A DNA stretch of 13,617 bases from Erythrobacteraceae bacterium CCH12-C2 (GTDB lineage Bacteria; Pseudomonadota; Alphaproteobacteria; Sphingomonadales; Sphingomonadaceae), in NCBI GenBank assembly GCA_001556995.1, contig LSKF01000166.1, forward strand, positions 1 to 13,617, read 5' to 3'. The stretch's first letter is position 1, and each line of letters begins with the position of its first letter. The translations under genes were made by a program, and so were the position numbers. Of the stretch, positions 6,768-13,617 are shown piece by piece. A model generated the notes under the pieces. It was not told the origin of the DNA. It ran no database searches and saw nothing but the letters and a program-made list of their open reading frames with translations.

Positions 6768-7550
6768 TTGAATAACAATAACAACCGGAACAACCGTCGT
6801 CGTGGACGCGGTAACCGCAATCAAGGCGGCAATGGCAGTCAGCTCAACCGGATTGACAGCCGTGCCCGGGGCAACGCCCCGCAGATGCTCGACAAGTACA
6901 AGAAGCTCGCGCAGGACGCCCAGCACAACGGCGACCGGGTGCAGATGGAATATTATCTGCAATTCGCCGACCACTATTTCCGCGTGATTGCCGACAACAA
7001 GGCGCGTCAGGACGAACAGCGCGGCGGGTCCAATCCCAATGGTCGCCGCAATGATGAACGCGATCAGGTCGAGGATTACGGCGACGACGATCTCGATTTC
7101 GATCGCGGCCGCCGCTCTGAACAGGCCTCGCGCCCGCGCTATGAGGACCACGACACCGCGCCGCGCGGTGACATGGAAGAGGGCGAGCCGGGTCAGGAAG
7201 GCGAAAGCTTCCTCGGCGATGACCGCGACGAATTCCGCAATGAGGCGTCGCACCAGCGCCAGCCGAGCGCCCGTCGCCAGCAGCGCAAGCCCCGTGATGG
7301 TGAGCGCAAGGACCGTCCCGAGCGTGCCGAGCGTCCTGAGCGCAGCGAAAGTCGCCCTGAACGCGCCGAATCGCGCGCCGAACCGCGCAGCGATGCCAAG
7401 CCCGCCCGCACGCGTCGCCCGCGCAAGGCGGCTGACGAGGCTCGGGGCGGGGATGTCGGGGTGATCGACAGCTCGATCCTGCCCCCCTCGATCCGCAGCG
7501 ATGACAGCGGCTCGGGCGAAACCGGCGGCGCGCTCGAAACCGTCGAGTAA
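6768..7550 (+). CDS. DUF4167 domain-containing protein
   Basis: A 260-residue very hydrophilic protein of unknown function. Residues 1-22 are asparagine/arginine/glycine-rich. Residues 25-80, with RGNAPQMLDKYKKLAQDA and then YYLQFADHYFRVIAD, form the conserved DUF4167 core found almost only in alphaproteobacteria. From about 85 to the end it is low-complexity: acidic stretches, then arginine/glutamate/proline repeats of the RPERAERPERSESRPE type near 180-205, then a basic patch RTRRPRKA. The composition suggests a disordered protein that may bind nucleic acid, an inference only. The start is TTG at 6768: AAGGAA (6754-6759) is spaced 8 bases ahead, and a TAA lies in frame at 6753, so no earlier ATG exists. 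prmC upstream is the usual neighbour in alphaproteobacteria; lnt starts 6 bases downstream, implying co-transcription. Confidence 0.88.
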   Translation: MNNNNNRNNRRRGRGNRNQGGNGSQLNRIDSRARGNAPQMLDKYKKLAQDAQHNGDRVQMEYYLQFADHYFRVIADNKARQDEQRGGSNPNGRRNDERDQVEDYGDDDLDFDRGRRSEQASRPRYEDHDTAPRGDMEEGEPGQEGESFLGDDRDEFRNEASHQRQPSARRQQRKPRDGERKDRPERAERPERSESRPERAESRAEPRSDAKPARTRRPRKAADEARGGDVGVIDSSILPPSIRSDDSGSGETGGALETVE

Positions 7551-7556
7551 TCCGTC

Positions 7557-9173
7557 ATGAACGAGCGGCTGGCCGCAGTGCCCGCGCTGGCACAGCGCCG
7601 CCCGGCGCTCGCCGCTGTCGCGTCGGGGCTGGTGGCTGCCTGCGCCTATCCGCCGCTGCATCTCTGGCCGCTGGGCCTCGCGGCACTCGCGGCGTTCATT
7701 TGGCTCATTCACACCGCGCCCAACTGGCGCGCTGCGCTATGGCGCGGTTGGTGGTTCGGCTGGGCGCATCTGACGCTTGCCAATAACTGGATCGCGACCG
7801 CCTTCACCCATCAGGCCCAGATGCCCGAGTTTCTCGGGTGGCTGGCCGTGCCGCTGCTCTGTATCTATCTCGCCTGGTATCCGGCCCTCGCCGCGCTCGC
7901 GGCGCACCTGCTGGCACGCAAGCACGCGCTGACAGCCTTCGGGACGGTGTTGGCGGGGGCGTGGATCGTCACCGAAGCTGCGCGCGGCTGGATGTTCACC
8001 GGCTATCCGTGGCCGCCGCTGGGGCTGATGCTGCTGGGCAGGTGGGATACGCCGGGGCTGGCGCGGGTGCTTCCGTTGACGGGCACTTATGCTCTGTCCG
8101 GCTTGGCGGTTTTGATCGCCGCGCTGCTTCTTGCCGCCCTAACGTCGCGGCGCTGGCTGCCAGCGGCAGGCAGCGCGCTGGTGTTGGTGGCCATGATGGT
8201 GGTCCCGAGCCTCACAATCGAGGTGACGCGGCCCGCCGACGCGGTCGAATACACCCTCGTCCAGCCCTACATCCCGCAATCCGAGATCAACGACGGCTCC
8301 AAATTCGAGGAGCAATTCGCCCGCATCGCGGCGCTCACCGCGCCTGGGCGTGACCGGTCGCGGATCGTGCTGTGGCCCGAGAGCGCGATTCCCGACTATC
8401 TCGAGGATGGCTATCCTGAGCGCTATTATCTCCAGATGACCGCTGGGGCCGACCCGGAATTCGCGCGGCGACGTATCGGCGGGATAATTGGCCCGCAATC
8501 GACACTGCTGACCGGCGTGGTCAATCTCGATATCGGCACCCGCGCGGATGGCAACAAAGGAGCGGTTAGCGCGCGCAATTCGGTGATGGCGATCACCCCG
8601 GCGGGCGACATCACCGGCAACTACGCCAAGGCGCATCTGGTGCCCTATGGCGAGTATCTCCCCATGCGTGCCATTCTCGAACCGCTGGGCCTGTCGCGGC
8701 TGGTGGCAGGGACGATCGACTATCTGCCCGGGCCGGGGCCGCGCACGCTCGATCTGGGGGTGCATGGCAAGGCGGGAATCCAGATCTGTTACGAGATCGT
8801 GTTTTCGGGCCATGTCGTGGACCGCGCCAACCGCCCCGATTACATCTTCAACCCATCGAACGATGGCTGGTTCGGCAGCTGGGGCCCGCCGCAGCATCTC
8901 GCGCAGGCGCGGATGCGGGCGCTGGAAGAGGGCCTTCCGGTGCTCCGCTCCACCACCACGGGGATCAGCGCGGTGATCGATGCCGACGGCGTGGTGCGCG
9001 CCGCGATTGCGCCCGGCAAGGCCGACAAGCTTGAGGGCTTGGTCCCGCTCGCCAAGCCGCCGACGCTGTTTGCGATGATGGGCCATTGGCTGACGCTCGG
9101 CTGGGCGGCGCTGTTTCTGATGCTCGGCCTCATCCTGCCGAGAGTGCTTGCGCTCCCCCGCGCGCGCAGCTAG
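7557..9173 (+). CDS. lnt: Apolipoprotein N-acyltransferase
   Basis: Inner-membrane enzyme that adds the third acyl chain to the N-terminal cysteine of lipoproteins, the last step of lipoprotein maturation before Lol sorting. The 538-residue protein has about six hydrophobic segments in residues 18-220, then a periplasmic nitrilase-like domain (about 230-500), then a final membrane helix (about 508-532). The catalytic triad is visible: glutamate 275 in [10 protein letters not shown], lysine 358 in [15 protein letters not shown] and cysteine 411 in GIQICYEI, plus the SNDGWFG motif at 434-440. The ATG is 6 bases after the DUF4167 stop, so translation is probably coupled. metK follows 97 bases downstream. 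Length is within the family range (about 500-550). Confidence 0.96.
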   Translation: MNERLAAVPALAQRRPALAAVASGLVAACAYPPLHLWPLGLAALAAFIWLIHTAPNWRAALWRGWWFGWAHLTLANNWIATAFTHQAQMPEFLGWLAVPLLCIYLAWYPALAALAAHLLARKHALTAFGTVLAGAWIVTEAARGWMFTGYPWPPLGLMLLGRWDTPGLARVLPLTGTYALSGLAVLIAALLLAALTSRRWLPAAGSALVLVAMMVVPSLTIEVTRPADAVEYTLVQPYIPQSEINDGSKFEEQFARIAALTAPGRDRSRIVLWPESAIPDYLEDGYPERYYLQMTAGADPEFARRRIGGIIGPQSTLLTGVVNLDIGTRADGNKGAVSARNSVMAITPAGDITGNYAKAHLVPYGEYLPMRAILEPLGLSRLVAGTIDYLPGPGPRTLDLGVHGKAGIQICYEIVFSGHVVDRANRPDYIFNPSNDGWFGSWGPPQHLAQARMRALEEGLPVLRSTTTGISAVIDADGVVRAAIAPGKADKLEGLVPLAKPPTLFAMMGHWLTLGWAALFLMLGLILPRVLALPRARS

Positions 9174-9195
9174 GGCGTGCAGAGACAGCGCGGAC

Positions 9196-9223
9196 ATAAA
9201 GGTTTCCTTATATCTCTATAAGG
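9196..9223. promoter_or_regulatory. AT-rich inverted repeat, candidate operator of metK
   Basis: CCTTATA (9206-9212) and TATAAGG (9217-9223) form a perfect 7-4-7 inverted repeat in otherwise GC-rich DNA, with a further half-site-like ATAAAGG at 9196-9202 just upstream. The site lies 47 bases before the metK start. ArsR-type repressors that sense S-adenosylhomocysteine (SahR) and other methionine-cycle regulators bind AT-rich palindromes at such genes in Proteobacteria; linking this site to one of them is inference. A TATAAG within it might also be part of the promoter. Confidence 0.45.
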
Positions 9224-9255
9224 TGCCGCAAACCGCCAAGGACCGCCCATTCCAG

Positions 9256-9267
9256 CCCCCGGGGGAA
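9256..9267 (+). promoter_or_regulatory. metK ribosome binding site within a C5G5 palindrome
   Basis: GGGGGAACCC precedes the ATG at 9271, with the purine run 9261-9267 as the ribosome binding site. The five C directly upstream are complementary to the five G. This site decides the start at 9271 over any earlier in-frame codon. Confidence 0.6.
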
Positions 9268-9270
9268 CCC

Positions 9271-10494
9271 ATGCGCAACGATTATCTCTTCACCTCCGAA
9301 AGCGTCTCCGAAGGTCACCCCGATAAGGTTGCTGACCAGATTTCCGACGCAATCGTCGACCTGTTCCTGTCGAAAGATCCCGAAGCGCGCATCGCCTGCG
9401 AAACCCTGACCACCACCCAGTTGGTGGTGCTGGCGGGGGAAATCCGCTGCAAGGGCGTGTACGAAAACGGCGAGTGGGCACCGGGCGCCAAGGAAGAGAT
9501 CGAAGCCACGGTGCGCGAAACCGTGAAGCGCATCGGTTATGAACAGGACGGCTTCCACTGGGAAAAGTTCGAATTTATCAACCGCCTGCACGGCCAGTCC
9601 TCGGAAATCGCGCAGGGCGTGGACGCGGGCGACAACAAGGATGAGGGCGCAGGCGATCAGGGGATCATGTTCGGTTACGCGACCGACGAAACCCCCGGCT
9701 ACATGCCCGCCACGCTCTATTACAGCCACAAGATCCTTGAACGCATGGCCGCCGACCGCCACTCGGGCGCAGCGCCCTTCCTTGAGCCTGATGCCAAGAG
9801 CCAGGTGACCCTGCGCTATGAAGGCTCGCTGCCGGTGGCGGCGACTGCGGTGGTCGTCTCGACCCAGCACAAGCAGGGCTATTGCCTGACCGGCGAGCAC
9901 GCCGATCCGGCGAAGTATGCCGAGCTTGAAGCCTATGTGAAGAAGGTTGTGGCTGACGTCATCCCGCCGGTGCTGCTGCGTGAGACGCAGTATTACATCA
10001 ACCCGACGGGCGCGTTTGAAATCGGCGGGCCGGACGGCGATGCCGGGGTCACGGGCCGCAAGATCATCGTCGACACCTATGGCGGCGCGGCCCCGCATGG
10101 CGGCGGCGCGTTCAGCGGCAAGGACCCGACCAAGGTGGACCGCTCGGCCGCTTACATCACCCGCTACCTCGCCAAGAACGTGGTCGCGGCGGGCCTTGCC
10201 ACGCGCTGCACGATCCAGATCGCCTATGCCATCGGGGTGTCGCAGCCGCTGTCGCTCTATGTCGACACGCATGACACCGGCACCGTGGGCGACGACACAA
10301 TCGAACAGGCGATCCTCGGCATCGCCAAGCTGGGCGGCCTGACCCCGCGCAGCATCCGCACCCACCTTGGCCTCAATAAGCCGATCTACCAGCCCTCGGC
10401 GGCTTACGGCCATTTTGGGCGCAAGGCCGAAGGCGATTTCTTCCCGTGGGAGCGGCTCGATCTGGTCGATGATCTGAAGGCTGCCTTGGGCTGA
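9271..10494 (+). CDS. metK: S-adenosylmethionine synthetase
   Basis: Makes S-adenosylmethionine from methionine and ATP, releasing phosphate and pyrophosphate; the methyl donor for PrmC and all other methyltransferases. The 407-residue protein has the N-terminal [18 protein letters not shown] (11-28), the GAGDQG signature at 126-131 and the phosphate-binding [16 protein letters not shown] at 277-292. The C-terminal [16 protein letters not shown] segment (379-394) is typical of MetK. The start at 9271 matches the conserved [20 protein letters not shown]-terminus and has a strong purine-rich ribosome binding site; an upstream in-frame extension to 9148 would overlap the end of lnt and crosses the operator-like repeat, so it is rejected. 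It lies downstream of lnt with its own likely regulatory region, and a DUF418 gene starts 22 bases after its stop. Confidence 0.97.
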   Translation: MRNDYLFTSESVSEGHPDKVADQISDAIVDLFLSKDPEARIACETLTTTQLVVLAGEIRCKGVYENGEWAPGAKEEIEATVRETVKRIGYEQDGFHWEKFEFINRLHGQSSEIAQGVDAGDNKDEGAGDQGIMFGYATDETPGYMPATLYYSHKILERMAADRHSGAAPFLEPDAKSQVTLRYEGSLPVAATAVVVSTQHKQGYCLTGEHADPAKYAELEAYVKKVVADVIPPVLLRETQYYINPTGAFEIGGPDGDAGVTGRKIIVDTYGGAAPHGGGAFSGKDPTKVDRSAAYITRYLAKNVVAAGLATRCTIQIAYAIGVSQPLSLYVDTHDTGTVGDDTIEQAILGIAKLGGLTPRSIRTHLGLNKPIYQPSAAYGHFGRKAEGDFFPWERLDLVDDLKAALG

Positions 10495-10505
10495 TTTTTC
10501 CGCTA

Positions 10506-10528
10506 GGGCGTCATCGATGGTGACGCCC
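10506..10528 (+). promoter_or_regulatory. Hairpin enclosing the start codon of the DUF418 gene
   Basis: GGGCGTCA (10506-10513) and TGACGCCC (10521-10528) form a perfect 8-bp stem with a 7-base loop, TCGATGG. The ATG at 10517-10519 lies in the loop and the only ribosome-binding-like sequence, AGGG (10505-10508), is in the 5' arm. Folding would hide it. The hairpin is seen directly; a regulatory role is inferred. Confidence 0.5.
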
Positions 10529-11707
10529 GGAGGCCCGCAACGCATCCTCGCGCTCGACGCGCTGCGCGGGATTGCGGTCATTGGGATCGTGGGCTTGAAT
10601 GTCCACACCTTCGCGCTGCCGGGACCGGCGTACTACAATCCGCTGTCCTTCGGCGGAGTCGGGCCGCTGGACCAATGGGTGTGGCTGGCGAGCTTTGTCT
10701 TCATCGAAGACAAGTTCCGCACGCTGTTTGCGATGCTGTTCGGGGTGGGGTGTCTGATCCTGCTGGAGCGGGGCGGCCCGAGACCGTGGCGGGCGCATTA
10801 TGCGCGGATGGCGGTCTTGTTCGGCGTCGGCCTTGTCCATGCCACGCTGCTTGCCAGCAATGATGTCTTGCGCGCCTACGCGATCGCCGGGCTGGCTTTG
10901 CCGCTGCTCGCCGGGCTGAGCGTGCGGGCCTTGATGGTGACCGCCCTTGGCTTTGTCCTGGCCCATCTCGCATTTGGAATGACCGCGCTTGGCGGAGGCT
11001 TGGTCGATTTTCACTTGAACCAATCGGGCACCGATGCGCTGCGGTTTGCCGAGCGGCAATTCGGCCGCGATCCGGGAGCGATCGCGATGCTGCTGGAGCA
11101 GGGGCGCGAAGGGCTGGGGGAACGGATTGTGCGCCGTGGGACCGGCATCCCCACGCAGCTTACCACTTTGCTGGCGTCCCTGCCGCTGAACCTTGCCGCG
11201 ATCACGCTGGGGATGGGGCTTTGGAAAGGCGGGATGCTGAAGGGCCAATGGCGCGCTTTCTGGCTGCAACGTGTGGCGGCAGGCAGCGCGCTGGTCGCGC
11301 TCCCGGCGTTGTTGGCGATGGCCGCATGGCTGGACGCGGAGGGCTTTCCGGCCGCGCTAGTGGGCCCGGTGGCGCTGGTGATTTCGGCCCCCTTCGATAT
11401 GCTGCTGGCGGTCTGTTATGCCGCATTGGCGATGGCATTCTTAAGCAAGGACAGCGGGTTGACCCGCCGTCTGGCGATGGTGGGGCGATTGTCGCTGACC
11501 AATTACCTGATGACGAGCGTGATCCTCTCCGCGATCTTCGCGAGCTGGGGGCTGGGCCTGTTCGGCGAGGTCACCCGCGGGCAATCCTTCGCGCTCGGTC
11601 TGGTGCCGGTGGCGGCGATGCTGGCCTGGTCCCCGCCATGGGTGACGCGCCTCGGCCAGGGTCCGTTCGAGCGTGTGTGGCGCGCAGGGGTGAGGCTGCT
11701 GGCCTAA
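10517..11707 (+). CDS. DUF418 family membrane protein
   Basis: A 396-residue polytopic inner-membrane protein with about nine or ten hydrophobic segments. The N-terminus has the family motif RILALDALRGIAVIGI (9-24), followed by FRTLFAMLFGVG (67-78). The DUF418 domain covers roughly 220-390, with GRLSLTNYLMTS (323-334) and the C-terminal GPFERVWR (382-389, usually GPxExxWR). The family is related to membrane acyltransferase-like or transporter-like proteins, but the function is not established. The ATG at 10517 is placed just before the conserved motif; a GTG at 10520 is equally possible. It follows metK by 22 bases on the same strand and may be co-transcribed. Its stop overlaps the stop of the convergent CoA-transferase gene. 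Confidence 0.88.
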   Translation: MVTPGGPQRILALDALRGIAVIGIVGLNVHTFALPGPAYYNPLSFGGVGPLDQWVWLASFVFIEDKFRTLFAMLFGVGCLILLERGGPRPWRAHYARMAVLFGVGLVHATLLASNDVLRAYAIAGLALPLLAGLSVRALMVTALGFVLAHLAFGMTALGGGLVDFHLNQSGTDALRFAERQFGRDPGAIAMLLEQGREGLGERIVRRGTGIPTQLTTLLASLPLNLAAITLGMGLWKGGMLKGQWRAFWLQRVAAGSALVALPALLAMAAWLDAEGFPAALVGPVALVISAPFDMLLAVCYAALAMAFLSKDSGLTRRLAMVGRLSLTNYLMTSVILSAIFASWGLGLFGEVTRGQSFALGLVPVAAMLAWSPPWVTRLGQGPFERVWRAGVRLLA

Positions 11708-12855
11708 CCGTCTTCCCCGTGGATTGGTGAAGGCCGGTCGAGTGCGAGTTCGGCGTCCGAGAAGGTGAAGGGACTGCGCACCCCCGCCATCCCGCCAAGC
11801 TCCACCCGCATCCCGCGCGCAATCACCTGCGGATCGGCGAAGACCTCATCAAGCCGGTTGATCGGCCCCGCCGGAACCCCTGCCGCATGGCAGGCATCGA
11901 GCAAGCCTTGCTTGGTCCAGTTGGCTGTGGCCGCGGCGATTTCGGCGTCCAGCGCAGCGGCATTCGCGGTCCGGTCACCATTAGTTTCGAAGCGCGGATC
12001 GTGGGCCAGATGGCCGAGCCCCAGCACCTCCATCAGCTTGTGGAACAGGCCGTCATTGGCCGGCGCGAGGATCACGTGCCCATCGCTCACCGCGAAGACG
12101 CCATAGGGCGCGACCTGCGCATGGGCATTGCCCATCCGCGGCGGGTTGTGCCCGGTAACGAAGGTGTAGGTGGCCTGATTGGCCAGCAGCCCGACCGAGC
12201 AATCGAGCAGGCTCATATCGACTTGCTGACCCCTGCCTGTGCGCGCCCGCATCAGCAGCGCCGCCTGAATGCCGTTCGCGGCCCATACCCCGGTGGAGAG
12301 GTCGGAGATGGAAATGCCCATCTTGACCGGATACCCCTCGGGCTCGCCCGTCAAGGACATGAAGCCGCTCATACCCTGCACCACAAAGTCGTATCCCGCT
12401 TCATGTGCGCGTGGGCCGGTCTGGCCGAAGCCGGTGATCGAGCAATAAACGAGGGCGGGGTTGGTGGCGGCGCAGCTGGCATAATCGAGCCCGAATTTGG
12501 CGAGGCTGCCGGTCTTGAAGTTCTCTATCACAACGTCAGCTTCGGCGATCAGCGCTCTAACCCGGGCGAGGTCCTCCGGGTCGCCAAAATCGGCGATGAT
12601 CGAGCGCTTGCCGCGATTGCAGGCGTGGTAATAGGCCGCCTCGCGGTGGACTTTCCCGGAAGCATCGGTGCGTTCGACCCACGGCGGGCCCCAAAGCCGC
12701 GTGCCGTCGCCCTCCGGGCTTTCGACCTTGATTACATCCGCGCCGAGGTCCGCAAGGATCTGCCCGCAGAACGGCCCCGCCAGCACCCGTGCCAGCTCCA
12801 CCACCTTCAGGCCCGCCAGCGGCGCGTTGGGATTGCGGGTTTCGGGGAGCCACAT
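11704..12855 (-). CDS. CaiB/BaiF family III CoA-transferase
   Basis: A family III CoA-transferase moves CoA between an acyl-CoA and a free carboxylic acid through an aspartyl-CoA intermediate. The 383-residue protein shows the N-terminal GLKVVELARVLAGPFCGQ and LADLGADVIKVE segments (15-45), the RGKRSI motif (81-86), the putative catalytic aspartate 156 in GYDFVVQGMSG, and the G-rich C-terminal region GVPAGPINRLDEVFADPQV (326-344). The substrate cannot be told from sequence; the family includes formyl-, carnitinyl-, succinyl- and methylsuccinyl-type enzymes. The ATG lies 3 bases after the stop of the upstream membrane-protein gene with no clear ribosome binding site, so translation is probably coupled. 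The unit also contains a subunit of a family I CoA-transferase, suggesting organic-acid or ketone-body activation and breakdown. Confidence 0.92.
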   Translation of the reverse strand: MWLPETRNPNAPLAGLKVVELARVLAGPFCGQILADLGADVIKVESPEGDGTRLWGPPWVERTDASGKVHREAAYYHACNRGKRSIIADFGDPEDLARVRALIAEADVVIENFKTGSLAKFGLDYASCAATNPALVYCSITGFGQTGPRAHEAGYDFVVQGMSGFMSLTGEPEGYPVKMGISISDLSTGVWAANGIQAALLMRARTGRGQQVDMSLLDCSVGLLANQATYTFVTGHNPPRMGNAHAQVAPYGVFAVSDGHVILAPANDGLFHKLMEVLGLGHLAHDPRFETNGDRTANAAALDAEIAAATANWTKQGLLDACHAAGVPAGPINRLDEVFADPQVIARGMRVELGGMAGVRSPFTFSDAELALDRPSPIHGEDG

Positions 12856-12858
12856 GGA

Positions 12859-13332
12859 TCAGGCGATGCTTGACTTCGGACGGGGGCGCAAGGCTGGCCA
12901 GGCCCGCCACAGTCCGATCGCGTAGACCAGACCGTAAACCAGCACGATCAGCGACGACCAGTAATCGAATGCACCTTCCGGATAGGGCACGAACATGGCC
13001 ACCGGCACGATCAGCAGGCCCCGCGCCAGATAAATCGCAGTGATCGCTGTCAGCCCTGTGCGCAGCAATGGCACCCGAACCGTCAACCCCGCGCCCGACA
13101 GTGCGACCAGCGCCCATCCTGCGAGCACTATGGCGATGCCGGTGGTAACCACCGGGGGATACCAGTGCCCGCGCGTCGCCATCTGCGCCATCCGCTCGCC
13201 TGCACCGAAGAAGCGGTACCAATCAGGTCCCCCCGCAATCACCCCCACATGCAGCAGCGCCGCCGCTGCCGACAGCGCTGCGCCTGCTATCAGCCATGGC
13301 GTGCCTGCGCTGCGCGGAACCCTAGACGACAT
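12859..13332 (-). CDS. Four-helix membrane protein of unknown function
   Basis: A 157-residue protein with four hydrophobic segments at about 12-33, 59-81, 91-113 and 124-144, and short basic tails at both ends. Between helices 1 and 2 lies a [16 protein letters not shown] segment (34-49) that looks like a conserved motif. I do not recognise a named family. It is clearly part of the operon: its ATG overlaps the end of the scoB-like gene by 11 bases in another frame, and its stop is 3 bases before the start of the CoA-transferase gene. That packing suggests a role linked to the same metabolism, possibly a transport accessory or membrane anchor, but no evidence of transport activity is visible. 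Confidence 0.82.
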   Translation of the reverse strand: MSSRVPRSAGTPWLIAGAALSAAAALLHVGVIAGGPDWYRFFGAGERMAQMATRGHWYPPVVTTGIAIVLAGWALVALSGAGLTVRVPLLRTGLTAITAIYLARGLLIVPVAMFVPYPEGAFDYWSSLIVLVYGLVYAIGLWRAWPALRPRPKSSIA

Positions 13333-13617
13333 AATGCGCGGTAGTGCTCGCCGCGATGTCGGCTTCGGTCACGTCCGGGGCCATCTCGACCAACTTGAAC
13401 GGCGAGGCGTGGTCGGGCCGCTGGAACACAGCGAGATTGGTGATCACCATATCGACCACCCCGGCACCGGTCAGCGGCAGGGTGCAGGCCGGGATGAACT
13501 TGGGTGAGCCATCCTTGGCGGTATGGTCCATCACCACGATGATCTTCTTGACCCCTGCGACGAGGTCCATCGCCCCGCCCATGCCCTTGATCATCTTGCC
13601 CGGGATCATCCAGTTGG
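13322..13617 (-). CDS. scoB: 3-oxoacid CoA-transferase subunit B, C-terminal part (cut by window)
   Basis: The last 97 or so residues of a family I CoA-transferase subunit B. The sequence begins in mid-gene with [21 protein letters not shown], followed by [22 protein letters not shown] and [12 protein letters not shown], all typical of ScoB/AtoA/PcaJ, and ends with the usual [19 protein letters not shown] tail. The full protein is about 210 residues; the catalytic glutamate in the N-terminal half lies outside the window. These enzymes move CoA from succinyl-CoA to acetoacetate (ScoAB) or 3-oxoadipate (PcaIJ), or to short-chain acids (AtoDA); the fragment cannot decide which, so the symbol is provisional. 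The methionine at 13609 is internal, since codons for N and W precede it in frame. The downstream gene overlaps its last 11 bases. Confidence 0.88.
   Translation of the reverse strand, partial: NWMIPGKMIKGMGGAMDLVAGVKKIIVVMDHTAKDGSPKFIPACTLPLTGAGVVDMVITNLAVFQRPDHASPFKLVEMAPDVTEADIAASTTAHYVV

Noticed and set aside
6511..6771. 86-codon plus-strand frame in the gap before DUF4167
   Set aside because: No ribosome binding site, composition like random GC-rich DNA, passes through the hairpins, and overlaps the DUF4167 start.
7300..7400. Repeated GAGCG/CCGAGCG units inside the DUF4167 gene as a possible repeat array
   Set aside because: The units are irregular and follow the protein's Arg-Pro-Glu-Arg repeats; no spacers, so not CRISPR or a DNA-level element.
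6318..7712. Long minus-strand open frame of about 464 codons opposite prmC/DUF4167/lnt
   Set aside because: It crosses three plus-strand genes or their gaps; the hydrophobic stretch arises from the antisense of the Arg/Asp/Glu-rich DUF4167 codons.
9148..9270. 41-codon N-terminal extension of MetK
   Set aside because: It would start inside lnt and run through the operator-like repeat; the conserved MetK N-terminus begins at 9271.
9174..9270. SAM-II or SAM/SAH riboswitch upstream of metK
   Set aside because: The leader lacks their conserved sequence blocks as far as I can see by eye, and its main feature is an AT-rich DNA palindrome.
9208..10608. Long minus-strand open frame of about 466 codons opposite metK
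   Set aside because: Shadow of GC-rich codon bias opposite a certain gene; composition is rich in R, A, G, H and D without any family motif.
1..13617. Defence system, CRISPR array, tRNA, rRNA, integrase or prophage gene
   Set aside because: No matching protein motifs or RNA folds were seen; apart from the IS tip at the left edge the window is core chromosome.

Overview
The window looks like chromosomal core DNA of a GC-rich alphaproteobacterium, most likely a sphingomonad of the Erythrobacteraceae type (Erythrobacter/Porphyrobacter-like). This is inferred from protein similarity as I recognise it, the prfA-prmC-DUF4167 and lnt-metK gene orders, and the 91-bp 'TTCGACAAGCTCAGC' inverted repeats familiar from sphingomonad genomes. 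No database search was possible.

Left part (1-2068): on the minus strand lptB (ATPase of the LPS transporter) is followed by rpoN (sigma-54). rpoN is broken: homology stops near residue 289, and the last 55 bases of the window read as the tip of an insertion sequence, possibly IS21-like, so the remaining protein lacks the sigma-54 DNA-binding domain. A 91-bp imperfect inverted repeat lies between lptB and rpoN. The spacer before lptB carries a plausible promoter for a small three-helix membrane protein on the plus strand (2068-2436), which converges with ppa (inorganic pyrophosphatase, minus) at a GC-rich hairpin.

Middle part (3116-7550, plus): hisS, then two compact hairpins, then prfA (release factor 1) and prmC (the methyltransferase that modifies RF1). 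A second copy of the 91-bp repeat is wedged between prfA and prmC. After a 260-base gap with three stacked hairpins and a T6 run comes a DUF4167 gene that starts at TTG.

Right part (7557-13617): DUF4167 is only 6 bases from lnt (apolipoprotein N-acyltransferase). lnt is followed by metK (S-adenosylmethionine synthetase), whose leader has an AT-rich inverted repeat that looks like an operator, and by a DUF418 membrane protein whose start codon sits in a hairpin loop. On the minus strand, tail to tail with DUF418, is a tightly packed unit: the 3' end of a CoA-transferase subunit B gene (scoB-like, cut by the window), a four-helix membrane protein of unknown function, and a CaiB/BaiF family III CoA-transferase.

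Most of the window is housekeeping: translation (hisS, prfA, prmC), envelope biogenesis (lptB, lnt), SAM supply (metK, which feeds prmC among others) and pyrophosphate removal. The less ordinary items are the disrupted rpoN, the intra-operon inverted repeats, the structured DUF4167 leader, the metK operator candidate and the CoA-transferase/membrane-protein cassette. I did not see a defence system, CRISPR array, tRNA, rRNA or clearly new multi-gene system.
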